The position numbers and the translations under genes were made by a program. The notes below the pieces were generated by a model that made no database searches, had not been told where the DNA came from, and was given only the letters and a program-made list of their open reading frames with translations. Positions 53,301 to 60,959 of a stretch of 64,000 nt of DNA are shown in pieces. The stretch covers positions 682,001 through 746,000 of the forward strand of contig NZ_AP013294.1 of assembly GCF_000829195.1 (NCBI RefSeq), in the 5' to 3' direction. The stretch's first letter is position 1. Each line of letters begins with the position of its first letter. The stretch comes from Bacillus sp. OxB-1. Its GTDB lineage: Bacteria > Bacillota > Bacilli > Bacillales_A > Planococcaceae.

Positions 53301-54389
53301 TCAACTATCCCCGTTTCCTTCTGAAGAGGCTTTTGCATTCCGGACATCCAGCCTTTCCCGGAATAATTGGGCCCGGAGGATGTCGCGCTCTTCCTCTGAA
53401 AGATCCGTTCCTGCGTATTGCTGCAGGAAGCCCGGCTGCATGAAAATCATGAGTTCGTTCAGAATGGACATGTCGACGTCCTCAATGATGTCGAGATCGA
53501 TGCCAAGACGGACATCCGACAAGCAGCGCGCCGCTTCGCCCGAGGGCAGGAGCCTTGCATAGAGGAGCGTGCCGAGCGATCGGAACAAGCGGTTCTCCAA
53601 GGCGATCCGCGATTTGGAAAGGAGCAGCTCCCGGGATTTCCGTTCATGGGCAATGAGACGATCGGTTATATTACCAAGATCTGTTATGATTTCTTGTTCA
53701 GTCTTGCCTAAAGTCATCTGATTCGATACTTGATAAATATTGCCCAGCGCCTCGCTCCCTTCTCCGTAACTCCCGCGCACGATCATGCCGAGCCGTGCAA
53801 TCGAAGGGATGATCCGGTCGATCTGCTTTGTGATGGTAAGCGCGGGCAAGTGCATCATGACCGAAGCGCGCATGCCCGTTCCCGTATTGGAAGGGCAGCT
53901 CGTCAAATAGCCGAACTCCTCGTCAAATGCGTACGGCAGCACCTTCTCCAGCTGATCATCCACTTGGTCTGCTTGATCATAGGCCGCTTCCAGTTGAAGC
54001 CCGGGATAAATGCACTGAATCCGGATATGATCCTCTTCATTCACCATGACACTGACAGTTTCGTCCTCCGATAGGATGACAGCCCCGTTCCGTTCGGGAA
54101 TCGCAAGCTGCGGACTGATCAAATGCTTTTCTACGAGGACTTGCCTTTCCATGGCGGGTAAATCTGCCATCTTCATATAGGTGTACCCTTTTTGGTCCGA
54201 ATCAAGCAAGGCTGCCGAGATTTCTTTATCAACCTGCATAGCCGCCTCTTCCGTAAATGCGATAGGGAATCGGTATCCCGTCAAGTTCCGGGCGAGCCTG
54301 ATCCGCGTCGACAGGACAATATCGGAGTGTTCCCCATGGGAAGTCATCCACCCCGTCACGGATTGCTGCATGAATCGTTCAATTGACAT
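53301..54389 (-). CDS. mcsB: Protein arginine kinase McsB
   Basis: Phosphorylates arginines on misfolded proteins, marking them for ClpCP, and inactivates CtsR. The phosphagen-kinase core shows STRIRLARNL near residue 27-36 and SCPSNTGTGMRASVMMHLP with the active-site Ser-Cys region. The product is 362 residues from ATG 54387-54389 (MSIERFMQQ); GGAGG lies 11 bases upstream, and the gene overlaps mcsA by 11 bases. Confidence 0.95.
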   Translation of the reverse strand: MSIERFMQQSVTGWMTSHGEHSDIVLSTRIRLARNLTGYRFPIAFTEEAAMQVDKEISAALLDSDQKGYTYMKMADLPAMERQVLVEKHLISPQLAIPERNGAVILSEDETVSVMVNEEDHIRIQCIYPGLQLEAAYDQADQVDDQLEKVLPYAFDEEFGYLTSCPSNTGTGMRASVMMHLPALTITKQIDRIIPSIARLGMIVRGSYGEGSEALGNIYQVSNQMTLGKTEQEIITDLGNITDRLIAHERKSRELLLSKSRIALENRLFRSLGTLLYARLLPSGEAARCLSDVRLGIDLDIIEDVDMSILNELMIFMQPGFLQQYAGTDLSEEERDILRAQLFRERLDVRNAKASSEGNGDS

Positions 54390-54936
54390 CGCTCTCTTCA
54401 CCTCCCGCCTGTAGCCGCAATTTCAATGCGTTCGCTTCATCACGCAAAATGGCTGCCTCTTCAAAACGCTCCGCTTCGACCGCTTCCCGCATTTTCACCC
54501 GGATCTCTTCTATTTTCTTTTTCACCGCGTAGATTTCGTTGAAGGAGACCGGCATTTTACCGACGTGCTTCGTATGTCCGTTATGCAGCTTCCCGAAAAT
54601 GCGCGGCAGCCTTTCCCGGAATGTTGCATAGCATGTTGCGCAGCCAAACTTCCCGATATCCAAAAATTTCTGGAATGTCAACCCGCAGTTCGGACATTCC
54701 GGCCCCCGCATCAACTCGCCTCTCGTCTGCGGTTGGCTTTGGAACGATTCCGGCCCGCCAAACCATTGCGATAGGAATTGCTGGATCGATAACGGTTCCT
54801 GATTCGGATCAAACTGGAGGGATTGTGAATGGAATGCGCATTTCTCACATAATTGGCGTTCCATCGACCCACCCATGCTTTCCTGGGTCAAGATGACGGA
54901 AGCCGGACGCTCTTTGCAATTTTCACATATCATCAT
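54379..54936 (-). CDS. mcsA: Activator of protein arginine kinase McsA
   Basis: Zinc-binding partner of McsB, 185 residues. Four CXXC pairs are visible: CENC, CEKC, CPNC and CATC. A C-terminal UVR domain contains EIRVKMREAVEAERFEEAAI and LRDEANALKLRLQ. It lies between ctsR and mcsB and overlaps mcsB by 11 bases. Confidence 0.95.
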   Translation of the reverse strand: MMICENCKERPASVILTQESMGGSMERQLCEKCAFHSQSLQFDPNQEPLSIQQFLSQWFGGPESFQSQPQTRGELMRGPECPNCGLTFQKFLDIGKFGCATCYATFRERLPRIFGKLHNGHTKHVGKMPVSFNEIYAVKKKIEEIRVKMREAVEAERFEEAAILRDEANALKLRLQAGGEESDVN

Positions 54937-54967
54937 GAAGCACCCACCTCGTTCTAATAATTGACGC

Positions 54968-55438
54968 TCAGTCCATCTGCTCGTACAGGAGTGTCAGGAG
55001 CATCGCCTGTAAAATCCGGGCGCGCATCGTATCGCGCTCGGGTAATGGTTGTTTAATGGTCGCCCGGTCCACTGCGGCAAGAATGATCCTTGCTTCCCGT
55101 TCCGATACGACGTCTTCCTCCACGAGTCGGTGGACAACATCTTCGGCCATCGTGAAAGAGGCGCCATCTTGGATTCCTTCCAAAATATGTTCAATCAGTT
55201 CTTTATGCGAATTGGTCTGGACGCGTATAATGCGGATATATCCTCCGCCTCCGCGTTTAGACTCGACAATATACCCGCGTTGCGCTGTAAATCGTGTTTT
55301 GATGACGTAGTTGATCTGCGAGGGGACGCACTGGAATTTTTCCGCGACTTCGCTGCGTTTGATTTCAATGGAGCTCTTCTCTTCCTCTTCGATTATCGCC
55401 TTTAAATACCCTTCAATAATGTCAGAAATGTTTCGCAT
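54968..55438 (-). CDS. ctsR: Transcriptional repressor CtsR
   Basis: Heat-shock repressor of clp genes, 156 residues. The winged helix-turn-helix includes SEVAEKFQCVPSQINYVIKT, and the wing tip RGGGGYIRI at 62-70 is the glycine-rich thermosensing, DNA-contacting loop. First gene of ctsR-mcsA-mcsB-clpC-radA, with its own box upstream, so it is autoregulated. Confidence 0.97.
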   Translation of the reverse strand: MRNISDIIEGYLKAIIEEEEKSSIEIKRSEVAEKFQCVPSQINYVIKTRFTAQRGYIVESKRGGGGYIRIIRVQTNSHKELIEHILEGIQDGASFTMAEDVVHRLVEEDVVSEREARIILAAVDRATIKQPLPERDTMRARILQAMLLTLLYEQMD

Positions 55439-55479
55439 GTATCCTCACCTCTTTCTTCCACAGGTCAGAATCCGTTGAC

Positions 55480-55528
55480 TTTGACTATCTTTGACTTAAT
55501 TGTACACGAATAAACCCTTTTATTGCAA
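55480..55528 (-). promoter_or_regulatory. CtsR box and sigma-A promoter of the ctsR operon
   Basis: Minus-strand TTGCAA (55523-55528), 18-base spacer, TACAAT (55499-55504). The CtsR operator, two AGTCAAA heptads three bases apart (55480-55496), overlaps the region just after the -10, so bound CtsR would block transcription. Confidence 0.85.
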
Positions 55529-55809
55529 TCGATATGCAATGCGGATGGAATTGGTTTAGACTACAGCCAGCGGGGTAAAGTGAAAATCTAGAATTTTTTA
55601 TAACTCTAACACCCGAAACAAAAAGCCCCAGATTCACCAATACCCGCGGAGGAGATCTTTTACACATGAATTGAACACCTATTTCGCCGCTGGAAGAAAT
55701 GAAGTTCAAGGATAAGCAGAAAAGAACATGTAGAGGGGAAGGACAGCTATACATACTCAGGATGGGATACTTTTCGATGTTCAATACGAACCGATTGTCC
55801 GGATAATAT
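55529..55809. other. Gene-less stretch upstream of ctsR
   Basis: About 280 bases between the ctsR promoter and the next terminator. The only sizeable frame (115 codons on the minus strand) resembles nothing and lacks a good ribosome site. I see no recognisable structure; an A-rich core at about 55615-55625 is the only notable feature. Confidence 0.4.
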
Positions 55810-55849
55810 AAAAAACAGCTGGCGGAAATCATTCTGCCAGCTGCTTTTC
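55810..55849 (-). terminator. Strong terminator after the 560-residue membrane protein gene
   Basis: CAGCTGGC and GCCAGCTG form an 8-bp stem; on the minus strand TTTTTT follows. The plus-strand side also has a T-run, so it may work in both directions. Confidence 0.85.
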
Positions 55850-55911
55850 TGTTTATTCAACGTCGATACTCCAGCACAAGGCCAGGAAACGATCTTCATA
55901 AAATGGGCCCC

Positions 55912-57594
55912 TTACTCGATCGACGTATTGATCAATTCCTTCACCGGCAGGAATAACTCGCCAGTTTCCAAATACGTCAGCACCAATCGGTCGCTCTCCT
56001 GGACATACACTGCCAGCGGTGCCGCCTCCGTCGAAATGATAAAGTTCCGGCCGTCATCCGCCAAGATGGATACGAGAGTGAAATCGCCGACACGCTCTTT
56101 GAACACGCGTTTCACAGTTACCGCCGCTTTGGCCTCTTCCGCATCCGAACTGCCGTCCACCGTGCTGCCGCCCCTCTGCAATGCCGTTTTGTACAGTCTC
56201 AGTGCCTCGTTAGGCGAGTTTCCGTACACCGATATTTCGGGATTGGCTGCGGAAACGATGAAGTAGTTCTGCAGGAAGCCGTTGGAGTCCAACACCGGCG
56301 TCAGCCAGCTCGCTTCTCCGTAAAAGTTGTACAATACCGGCATTTCCCCCGTCCATTTTTTCTCAATGAATTTCTTCTCGATGATCTGCAGCGTCCCTTG
56401 CGAATCCATATAGGACTCTTCCAGATTCCCCGTATAATAAATTGCCTCCCCGGTCCGGCCATCCGTGAGCGCATAGCCGAGCATCGAATCGACCCCCTCT
56501 TTCGGGCTTGTGAAGTCCGTGAAATAATACATATGCCCCGTCTCGTCGAACACCGGGCTGACATTCGATTCCGTCCCTTCATCCGAAGGCAGTTTCACGT
56601 CCTTCTTCCCGACAACCGAATTCCAGAAGCCATGGATGTACTTTCCGAAGTAGCTGTTCTGCAAGCTGACCGCTTCCGGGGAAACCGCTCCGTCAATGAA
56701 TTCCGGCACATCCGACAGGGCGTATTTCGTCGTCTCACCTGTCGCCGGGTCCGCCACCACGATCCCTTTCACGTCAAACCCGTTCCGGGCTGTAATAAAA
56801 TCCCCGTACGTCCGGATATAATGCGGTTTCCCTTCCTCGTCAATCTCCAGTTGGACATCCCCGTAGAAGATCAGGTCCGGGTAATCCATCCGAATATGGC
56901 GTTCCACTTGTTTGCGGAAGAAGGAGGATGGGGTATAGGCCATTTCCGATTTGACAAATTTCGGATTATCCGCCGAATCGGTCGCGCTCATCGTGAAATA
57001 ACCCGGTGTCGTCTTCCCGTTCAGCCATTTGAAAAAGCCCGAAAATTCGACAGGCGCGATATAGACGAAATCGCCGTTCACTTTCTGGATCTGCAAATGC
57101 CCGAGCTCATAATAGCTCGTATTCGGCACTTGGCCGAATGCCTTTTTCATTTTATTCCGCGCGAATTTCGGCGGGACGCTTGCGGGAGTCTTCGTCTCAT
57201 CAAATGCTTGGATCTCCACTTGCTGGTCCATCTCCACCGCCTTGTATTTCTGATTGGCATTGAACAGCGGCGCGCTAAGCATATACGCTCCCAGGATGAG
57301 CGTGCCCAGGAACAGGACGCCTTTCAAGAGGCGCTCCTTGCCAGTCGCTGCCAAGGTTCCGAATAGAGCCGCCACTACAAGTACAATCCAAAGGGATGTC
57401 CAATTCCTGTCCATGTTGGTGAAGTAATAGAATGCGAAGATAGCGAGCGCTGCAACGATCACCAAGCCAGCCGACGCTTGCCATTTATTGAAATGAAGCC
57501 GTGTGTCTTTCTCCTTTGCCGCTGACGTCAAAGGTACAACGATCAACATCGCCAGAATGCCTGCAGCAATCGAAAAAATAAGCAAATTGAGCAT
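55912..57594 (-). CDS. Conserved membrane protein of unknown function
   Basis: 560 residues from ATG 57592-57594 (MLNLLIFSIAAGILAM), or 563 from a GTG. The first 120 residues hold about four membrane segments; the rest is a large soluble, probably extracytoplasmic, domain rich in aromatic residues (EFSGFFKWLNGKTTPGYFTM and DYPDLIFYGDVQLEIDEEGK for example). No catalytic motif is evident and I do not recognise the family. It stands alone with a strong terminator and diverges from the next gene. Confidence 0.75.
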   Translation of the reverse strand: MLNLLIFSIAAGILAMLIVVPLTSAAKEKDTRLHFNKWQASAGLVIVAALAIFAFYYFTNMDRNWTSLWIVLVVAALFGTLAATGKERLLKGVLFLGTLILGAYMLSAPLFNANQKYKAVEMDQQVEIQAFDETKTPASVPPKFARNKMKKAFGQVPNTSYYELGHLQIQKVNGDFVYIAPVEFSGFFKWLNGKTTPGYFTMSATDSADNPKFVKSEMAYTPSSFFRKQVERHIRMDYPDLIFYGDVQLEIDEEGKPHYIRTYGDFITARNGFDVKGIVVADPATGETTKYALSDVPEFIDGAVSPEAVSLQNSYFGKYIHGFWNSVVGKKDVKLPSDEGTESNVSPVFDETGHMYYFTDFTSPKEGVDSMLGYALTDGRTGEAIYYTGNLEESYMDSQGTLQIIEKKFIEKKWTGEMPVLYNFYGEASWLTPVLDSNGFLQNYFIVSAANPEISVYGNSPNEALRLYKTALQRGGSTVDGSSDAEEAKAAVTVKRVFKERVGDFTLVSILADDGRNFIISTEAAPLAVYVQESDRLVLTYLETGELFLPVKELINTSIE

Positions 57595-57725
57595 ATGAAA
57601 CACTCTTTTCCGTATTAAGATTTGGTTATCTAATATACGATAGAAAGACCGGAACGTTTCATCGGATTGTTGAAACTTTTAAAATGGGCGGGTCGTAAGA
57701 AAGAAAAGCGGAAGGGGGAGCTGGC

Positions 57726-58403
57726 ATGGGAAGGAATTTATATGACGAAACGATTGCCACGGGGAAGATGAAGCCGAAGTGGTTCTTTTATTTAATCGTC
57801 ATCGCGATCTTTTTAGGATCGGGGCTCTACGCGACAGGCTATGCCACCTATTCATTTCTCGTCATGGGCGAATGGTGGATGGTTCTACTATTCGGCAGCT
57901 TTTTTGCCTTATTCCTTGGGATCGCCCTCAAGATCTACCGTCTGACGCAAAATAAGAAGCCGACGAAAATCATTGCAGTGGCAGAGGAGGATGCGTACAC
58001 CATTTACGCCATCAATGAATGGACCGAAGAGGAGAAGGTGACAAAAATCCACTACGGGACCATGGACCGGATACTGATCGGCGTTTGGACGAATCGCGGA
58101 TTCAAAGGCCGAAAAAGCGATTACGTCGGAGCCCGGCTTATTATACGGCATCCGGATAAGGACGGGGAAATGACCTATACTTCCTCTGTTGTTTTCGACG
58201 AGGAGGTGCTGACTGGGTGGAATGAACGGATCCGGGAGTTCGACATCCCCGCGTCCATCACGCCCCTCATCATTTCGGAAGTGCTGCCGGAACAATTCGA
58301 CGCACTCTTCCAAACAATCGACGCCCGGCCTTTTGACGGCAGCTTCTCAGTCAAAGAATTTTTTGAGAAGCAAAATCAACTTGTCAAGTGGCACCAAGCA
58401 TGA
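57726..58403 (+). CDS. Membrane protein of unknown function
   Basis: 225 residues, GGGGGAG before the ATG. Two membrane segments near residues 20-40 and 50-70 (FYLIVIAIFLGSGLYAT and MVLLFGSFFALFLGIAL) form a hairpin, followed by a cytoplasmic domain of about 150 residues with a likely beta-strand pattern (VAEEDAYTIYAINEWTEEEK). I do not recognise it. It reads away from the 560-residue gene, and the two start codons are about 130 bases apart. Confidence 0.75.
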   Translation: MGRNLYDETIATGKMKPKWFFYLIVIAIFLGSGLYATGYATYSFLVMGEWWMVLLFGSFFALFLGIALKIYRLTQNKKPTKIIAVAEEDAYTIYAINEWTEEEKVTKIHYGTMDRILIGVWTNRGFKGRKSDYVGARLIIRHPDKDGEMTYTSSVVFDEEVLTGWNERIREFDIPASITPLIISEVLPEQFDALFQTIDARPFDGSFSVKEFFEKQNQLVKWHQA

Positions 58404-58436
58404 AAAGGGACTCCCTCGATCAGGAAGTCCCTTCGT
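58403..58436. terminator. Bidirectional terminator between the 225-residue gene and bioB
   Basis: AAGGGACT (58405-58412) and AGTCCCTT (58426-58433) form an 8-bp stem with A/T-rich flanks. The plus-strand gene's stop overlaps its left edge and bioB ends at its right edge. Confidence 0.75.
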
Positions 58437-58440
58437 TCAT

Positions 58441-59445
58441 TCAAACCGAAACGGGTTCTCTATTCAATGGTTCCAAGTCCACTTCGAAGCCAAGATCCTC
58501 AAGCATTTGGCGATCGCGGTCGCTTTCTTGCCCTTCTGTCGTCAAATAATCCCCGATGAAAATCGAATTTGCCGCGTAGAGGCCCAGCGGTTGCAGGCTG
58601 CGCAAGTTCACTTCGCGCCCTCCGGAAATCCGGATCTCCTTCGAAGGATTGATGAAGCGGAACAGACTTAAAACTTTCAAGCAATAGCGCGGATTCAATT
58701 CATCCGTCCCGCCGAGAGGTGTCCCTTCCACCGCATGAAGGAAGTTGACCGGGATCGAATCTGCATCGAGCGCATGAAGGCTGCGTGCCATCGAAACAAC
58801 GTCTTCCTTCGTTTCGCGCATTCCGACGATGACACCCGAGCAAGGGGAGATGCCCGCTTCTTTTGCAAGACCGACCGTATTTACCCGATCATCGTATGTA
58901 TGCGAAGTCGTGATGTTCTCATGATGGTTGGCGGATGTGTTCAGATTGTGGTTGTATCGGTCGACGCCGGCTTCTTTCAGCCGCACCGCCTGCTCCGGTT
59001 TCAGGATGCCGAGGCATGCGCAGATAGTCATGTCTTGATGTCTTGACTTGATCTCCTTTACGGAATCAATGACAATTTCCAATTCGCTGTTGACCGGCCC
59101 GCGTCCGCTCGCCACGATGCAGTATGTGCCCGCATTGACTGCAGCTGCGCGCTCGGCACCCGCCACGATCTCTTCCTGTTTCATCATGGCGTATTTCTCA
59201 ACAGGTGCCTTGGACACGATGGACTGCGCACAATAGCCGCAGTTTTCCGGACAGAGACCGGATTTCGTATTGATGATCATGTTCAGCTTCACTTTATTCC
59301 CGAAGTGATGTTTGCGAATTTGGTACGCTCCGTGCAGAAGCGGCAATAAATCCTCATCTGGACTGTCTAGGATGGCCAGCGCCTCTTCGTCCGTCAATTG
59401 ATGGCCCTTCAGCACTTGTTCGGCCAACTTGTTATAATCCCTCAT
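58441..59445 (-). CDS. bioB: Biotin synthase
   Basis: Radical-SAM enzyme that inserts sulphur into dethiobiotin. The 334 residues show CPENCGYCAQS with the cluster cysteines C65, C69 and C72, then YCIVASGRGP and the later NPRYCLKVLSLFRFINPSK and GREVNLRSLQPLGLYAANSI. It shares one base with bioY. No other biotin-synthesis gene is nearby, so the cell would need dethiobiotin from another locus or from outside. Confidence 0.97.
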   Translation of the reverse strand: MRDYNKLAEQVLKGHQLTDEEALAILDSPDEDLLPLLHGAYQIRKHHFGNKVKLNMIINTKSGLCPENCGYCAQSIVSKAPVEKYAMMKQEEIVAGAERAAAVNAGTYCIVASGRGPVNSELEIVIDSVKEIKSRHQDMTICACLGILKPEQAVRLKEAGVDRYNHNLNTSANHHENITTSHTYDDRVNTVGLAKEAGISPCSGVIVGMRETKEDVVSMARSLHALDADSIPVNFLHAVEGTPLGGTDELNPRYCLKVLSLFRFINPSKEIRISGGREVNLRSLQPLGLYAANSIFIGDYLTTEGQESDRDRQMLEDLGFEVDLEPLNREPVSV

Positions 59446-60053
59446 TATCCATGCCTCACTTTCAATATCTTATACATGCGATGACCGAACATCCCGGCCA
59501 AAACTGCCAGCAAGATGTCTTTTGGCAGCGGTGGCATCATCCAGATCCAAGCCACTTTATACGTAAACGCATCCGGGGCCGCTGCCCAGAACTTATACGC
59601 AAAATACAACCAGTTTGTGCCTAGGACGTAGTTGACCACCATCGCGGCAAGAGCAGCTACGATGTAACCTTGCAATTTTCCATTTTTCTCTACGATTTTC
59701 CCTGCTACATACGCTGTTAAGATGAAGGACACGACAAATCCAAATCTCGGACTCAAGATAAACCCGAATCCACCTTGGAATTGCGCGAATACCGGTGCCC
59801 CTGCGAGTCCGATACACATATAGACTGTCATCGCGATTGCACCGATCCGGCTTCCGAGTAGAAGCCCGGCGAGAATCGCAAAGAACGTCTGCAAAGTGAT
59901 CGGCACTCCACCGATGACAAGAAACGGGACAAACGACGTAATATTAGCACCGATCGTCATCAGTGCGGCAAACATCCCACCATACACAAGCGTCAATGCA
60001 CTGGTGCCACTTTCCGGCTTCACTGTCACCGTCCCCACTTCCCACACCCCCAT
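59445..60053 (-). CDS. bioY: Biotin ECF transporter S component BioY
   Basis: Membrane substrate-binding protein for biotin; works with EcfA1/A2/T. The 202 residues have about six membrane segments, with GMFAALMTIGANITSFVPFL, GVPITLQTFFAILAGLLLGS and GGFGFILSPRFGFVVSFI diagnostic. The ATG at 60051-60053 has no ribosome site upstream and lies about 18 bases from the -10; translation may be near leaderless or start at a GTG within the first ten codons, preceded by G-rich sequence. Confidence 0.92.
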   Translation of the reverse strand: MGVWEVGTVTVKPESGTSALTLVYGGMFAALMTIGANITSFVPFLVIGGVPITLQTFFAILAGLLLGSRIGAIAMTVYMCIGLAGAPVFAQFQGGFGFILSPRFGFVVSFILTAYVAGKIVEKNGKLQGYIVAALAAMVVNYVLGTNWLYFAYKFWAAAPDAFTYKVAWIWMMPPLPKDILLAVLAGMFGHRMYKILKVRHG

Positions 60054-60058
60054 GTTAG

Positions 60059-60099
60059 GTTATCTTTATCAGAATAAAATATAACTCATTTTGTGTCAA
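60059..60099 (-). promoter_or_regulatory. Promoter and possible BirA operator of bioY-bioB
   Basis: Minus-strand TTGACA (60094-60099), 17-base spacer, TATTCT (60071-60076). GTTAT (60059-60063) and ATAAC (60081-60085) are inverted across it at the spacing and place of BirA operators, and a further GTTAAC lies upstream. The operator is a suggestion only. Confidence 0.5.
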
Positions 60100-60192
60100 T
60101 GTAATTTTAAATATAGTTAACACATAAACTTCTTGGAAGTTGCCTGATTGTAAAGATAGTCCTAAGCCCAAGTTCAAGAATTTCTTGAGAAC

Positions 60193-60310
60193 AAAAGCGC
60201 AGGGCGCTTGCTCAGAGGCGACAGGCATAAGACGAAGATGCGGCGTGGCGCTTTTTGCCACAGAGCAGCTTTGGCTTATGACCCCGAGCCTCTAGCGCCC
60301 GGAGCTGGAC
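60193..60310. repeat. Dispersed hairpin element, copy 3
   Basis: 118 bp beginning AAAAGCGCAGGGCG and ending GGAGCTGGAC. The outer arms GGGCGCT and AGCGCCC pair, AGAGG and CCTCT pair, and the inner arms CATAAG/CTTATG and GTGGC/GCCAC pair around GCTTTTT. Its middle is unlike copies 1 and 2 but the architecture is the same. Confidence 0.8.
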
Positions 60311-60371
60311 GTAAACAAACCTAATTTTGAAGGTTATCCACATGCCCGAATTTTATAATTTCCTAAGTAAT

Positions 60372-60400
60372 AAAAAAACGGATGGCTTATCGCCATCCGT
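60372..60400 (-). terminator. Terminator after the small membrane protein gene
   Basis: ACGGATGGC and GCCATCCGT form a 9-bp stem around TTATC; on the minus strand TTTTTTT follows. It starts at the stop codon of the 61-residue gene. Confidence 0.85.
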
Positions 60401-60585
60401 CAGTTTTTTCCTCCCTCATTTTTCGGGAAAAGGAAAAATGAAATAATCCCGCTCACGATCATCGCTCCAATAGTAATGTATACACGCGATACCGGCGGGA
60501 CTTCCTGGTGATTTTTACTTAACATCATCCAGCCGAACCCACCGACAACGAACATGATCGGGATGATAAATTTTAAAGCTCTCAA
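60400..60585 (-). CDS. Small membrane protein of unknown function
   Basis: 61 residues with two membrane segments (KFIIPIMFVVGGFGWMMLS and ITIGAMIVSGIISFFLF) joined by a charged loop, ending in a basic tail. The start is a TTG at 60583-60585, with AGAGGG eight bases upstream. I do not recognise it; it has its own terminator and no close partner. Confidence 0.65.
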   Translation of the reverse strand: MRALKFIIPIMFVVGGFGWMMLSKNHQEVPPVSRVYITIGAMIVSGIISFFLFPKNEGGKN

Positions 60586-60716
60586 TCATTTCACCCTCTG
60601 CTTGCTTTGTTCTGATGCTTTCTATAATACCACACTCCTGAAATAGAATTCGCTTTTGGTAAAACAGACCATACTCCTCCTAATCCGATACATTACTCGG
60701 GATTTTTAGAAAAGAC

Positions 60717-60745
60717 TTGACGTCACGGCATTTTAACGATACGAT
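60717..60745 (+). promoter_or_regulatory. Sigma-A promoter of yitJ-metH
   Basis: TTGACG (60717-60722), 17-base spacer, TACGAT (60740-60745), directly upstream of the S-box. Confidence 0.75.
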
Positions 60746-60773
60746 ATGTTCAACAATTCAAATAAAATAATGA

Positions 60774-60928
60774 TTCTTATCAAGAGAAGCTGAGGGAACT
60801 GGCCCGGGGAAGCTTCAGCAACCAGCCGGGCGGCAAGGTGCTACCTCCAGCAGGCCCCAATTGCCTGGAAGATAAGAAGGAGTGAATATACACGTCTAAA
60901 GCCTTCTTTCTAAATGAAGGCTTTTTTT
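60774..60928 (+). promoter_or_regulatory. SAM-I (S-box) riboswitch with terminator
   Basis: TTCTTATC (60774-60781) and GATAAGAA (60871-60878) form P1. Inside are AGAGAAGCTGAGGGAACTGG and GAAGCTTCAGCAACC, and CGGCAAGGTGCTACCTCCAG, the S-box core. The terminator AAAGCCTTC/GAAGGCTTT (60898-60924) is followed by TTTT. High S-adenosylmethionine would stop transcription before yitJ. Confidence 0.95.
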
Positions 60929-60959
60929 ACTTTAATTTAAGAAAGGGAGAACAAAATCC

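Noticed and set aside
55485..55832. 115-codon minus-strand frame upstream of ctsR
   Set aside because: It overlaps the CtsR promoter, has no convincing ribosome site and resembles no known family.
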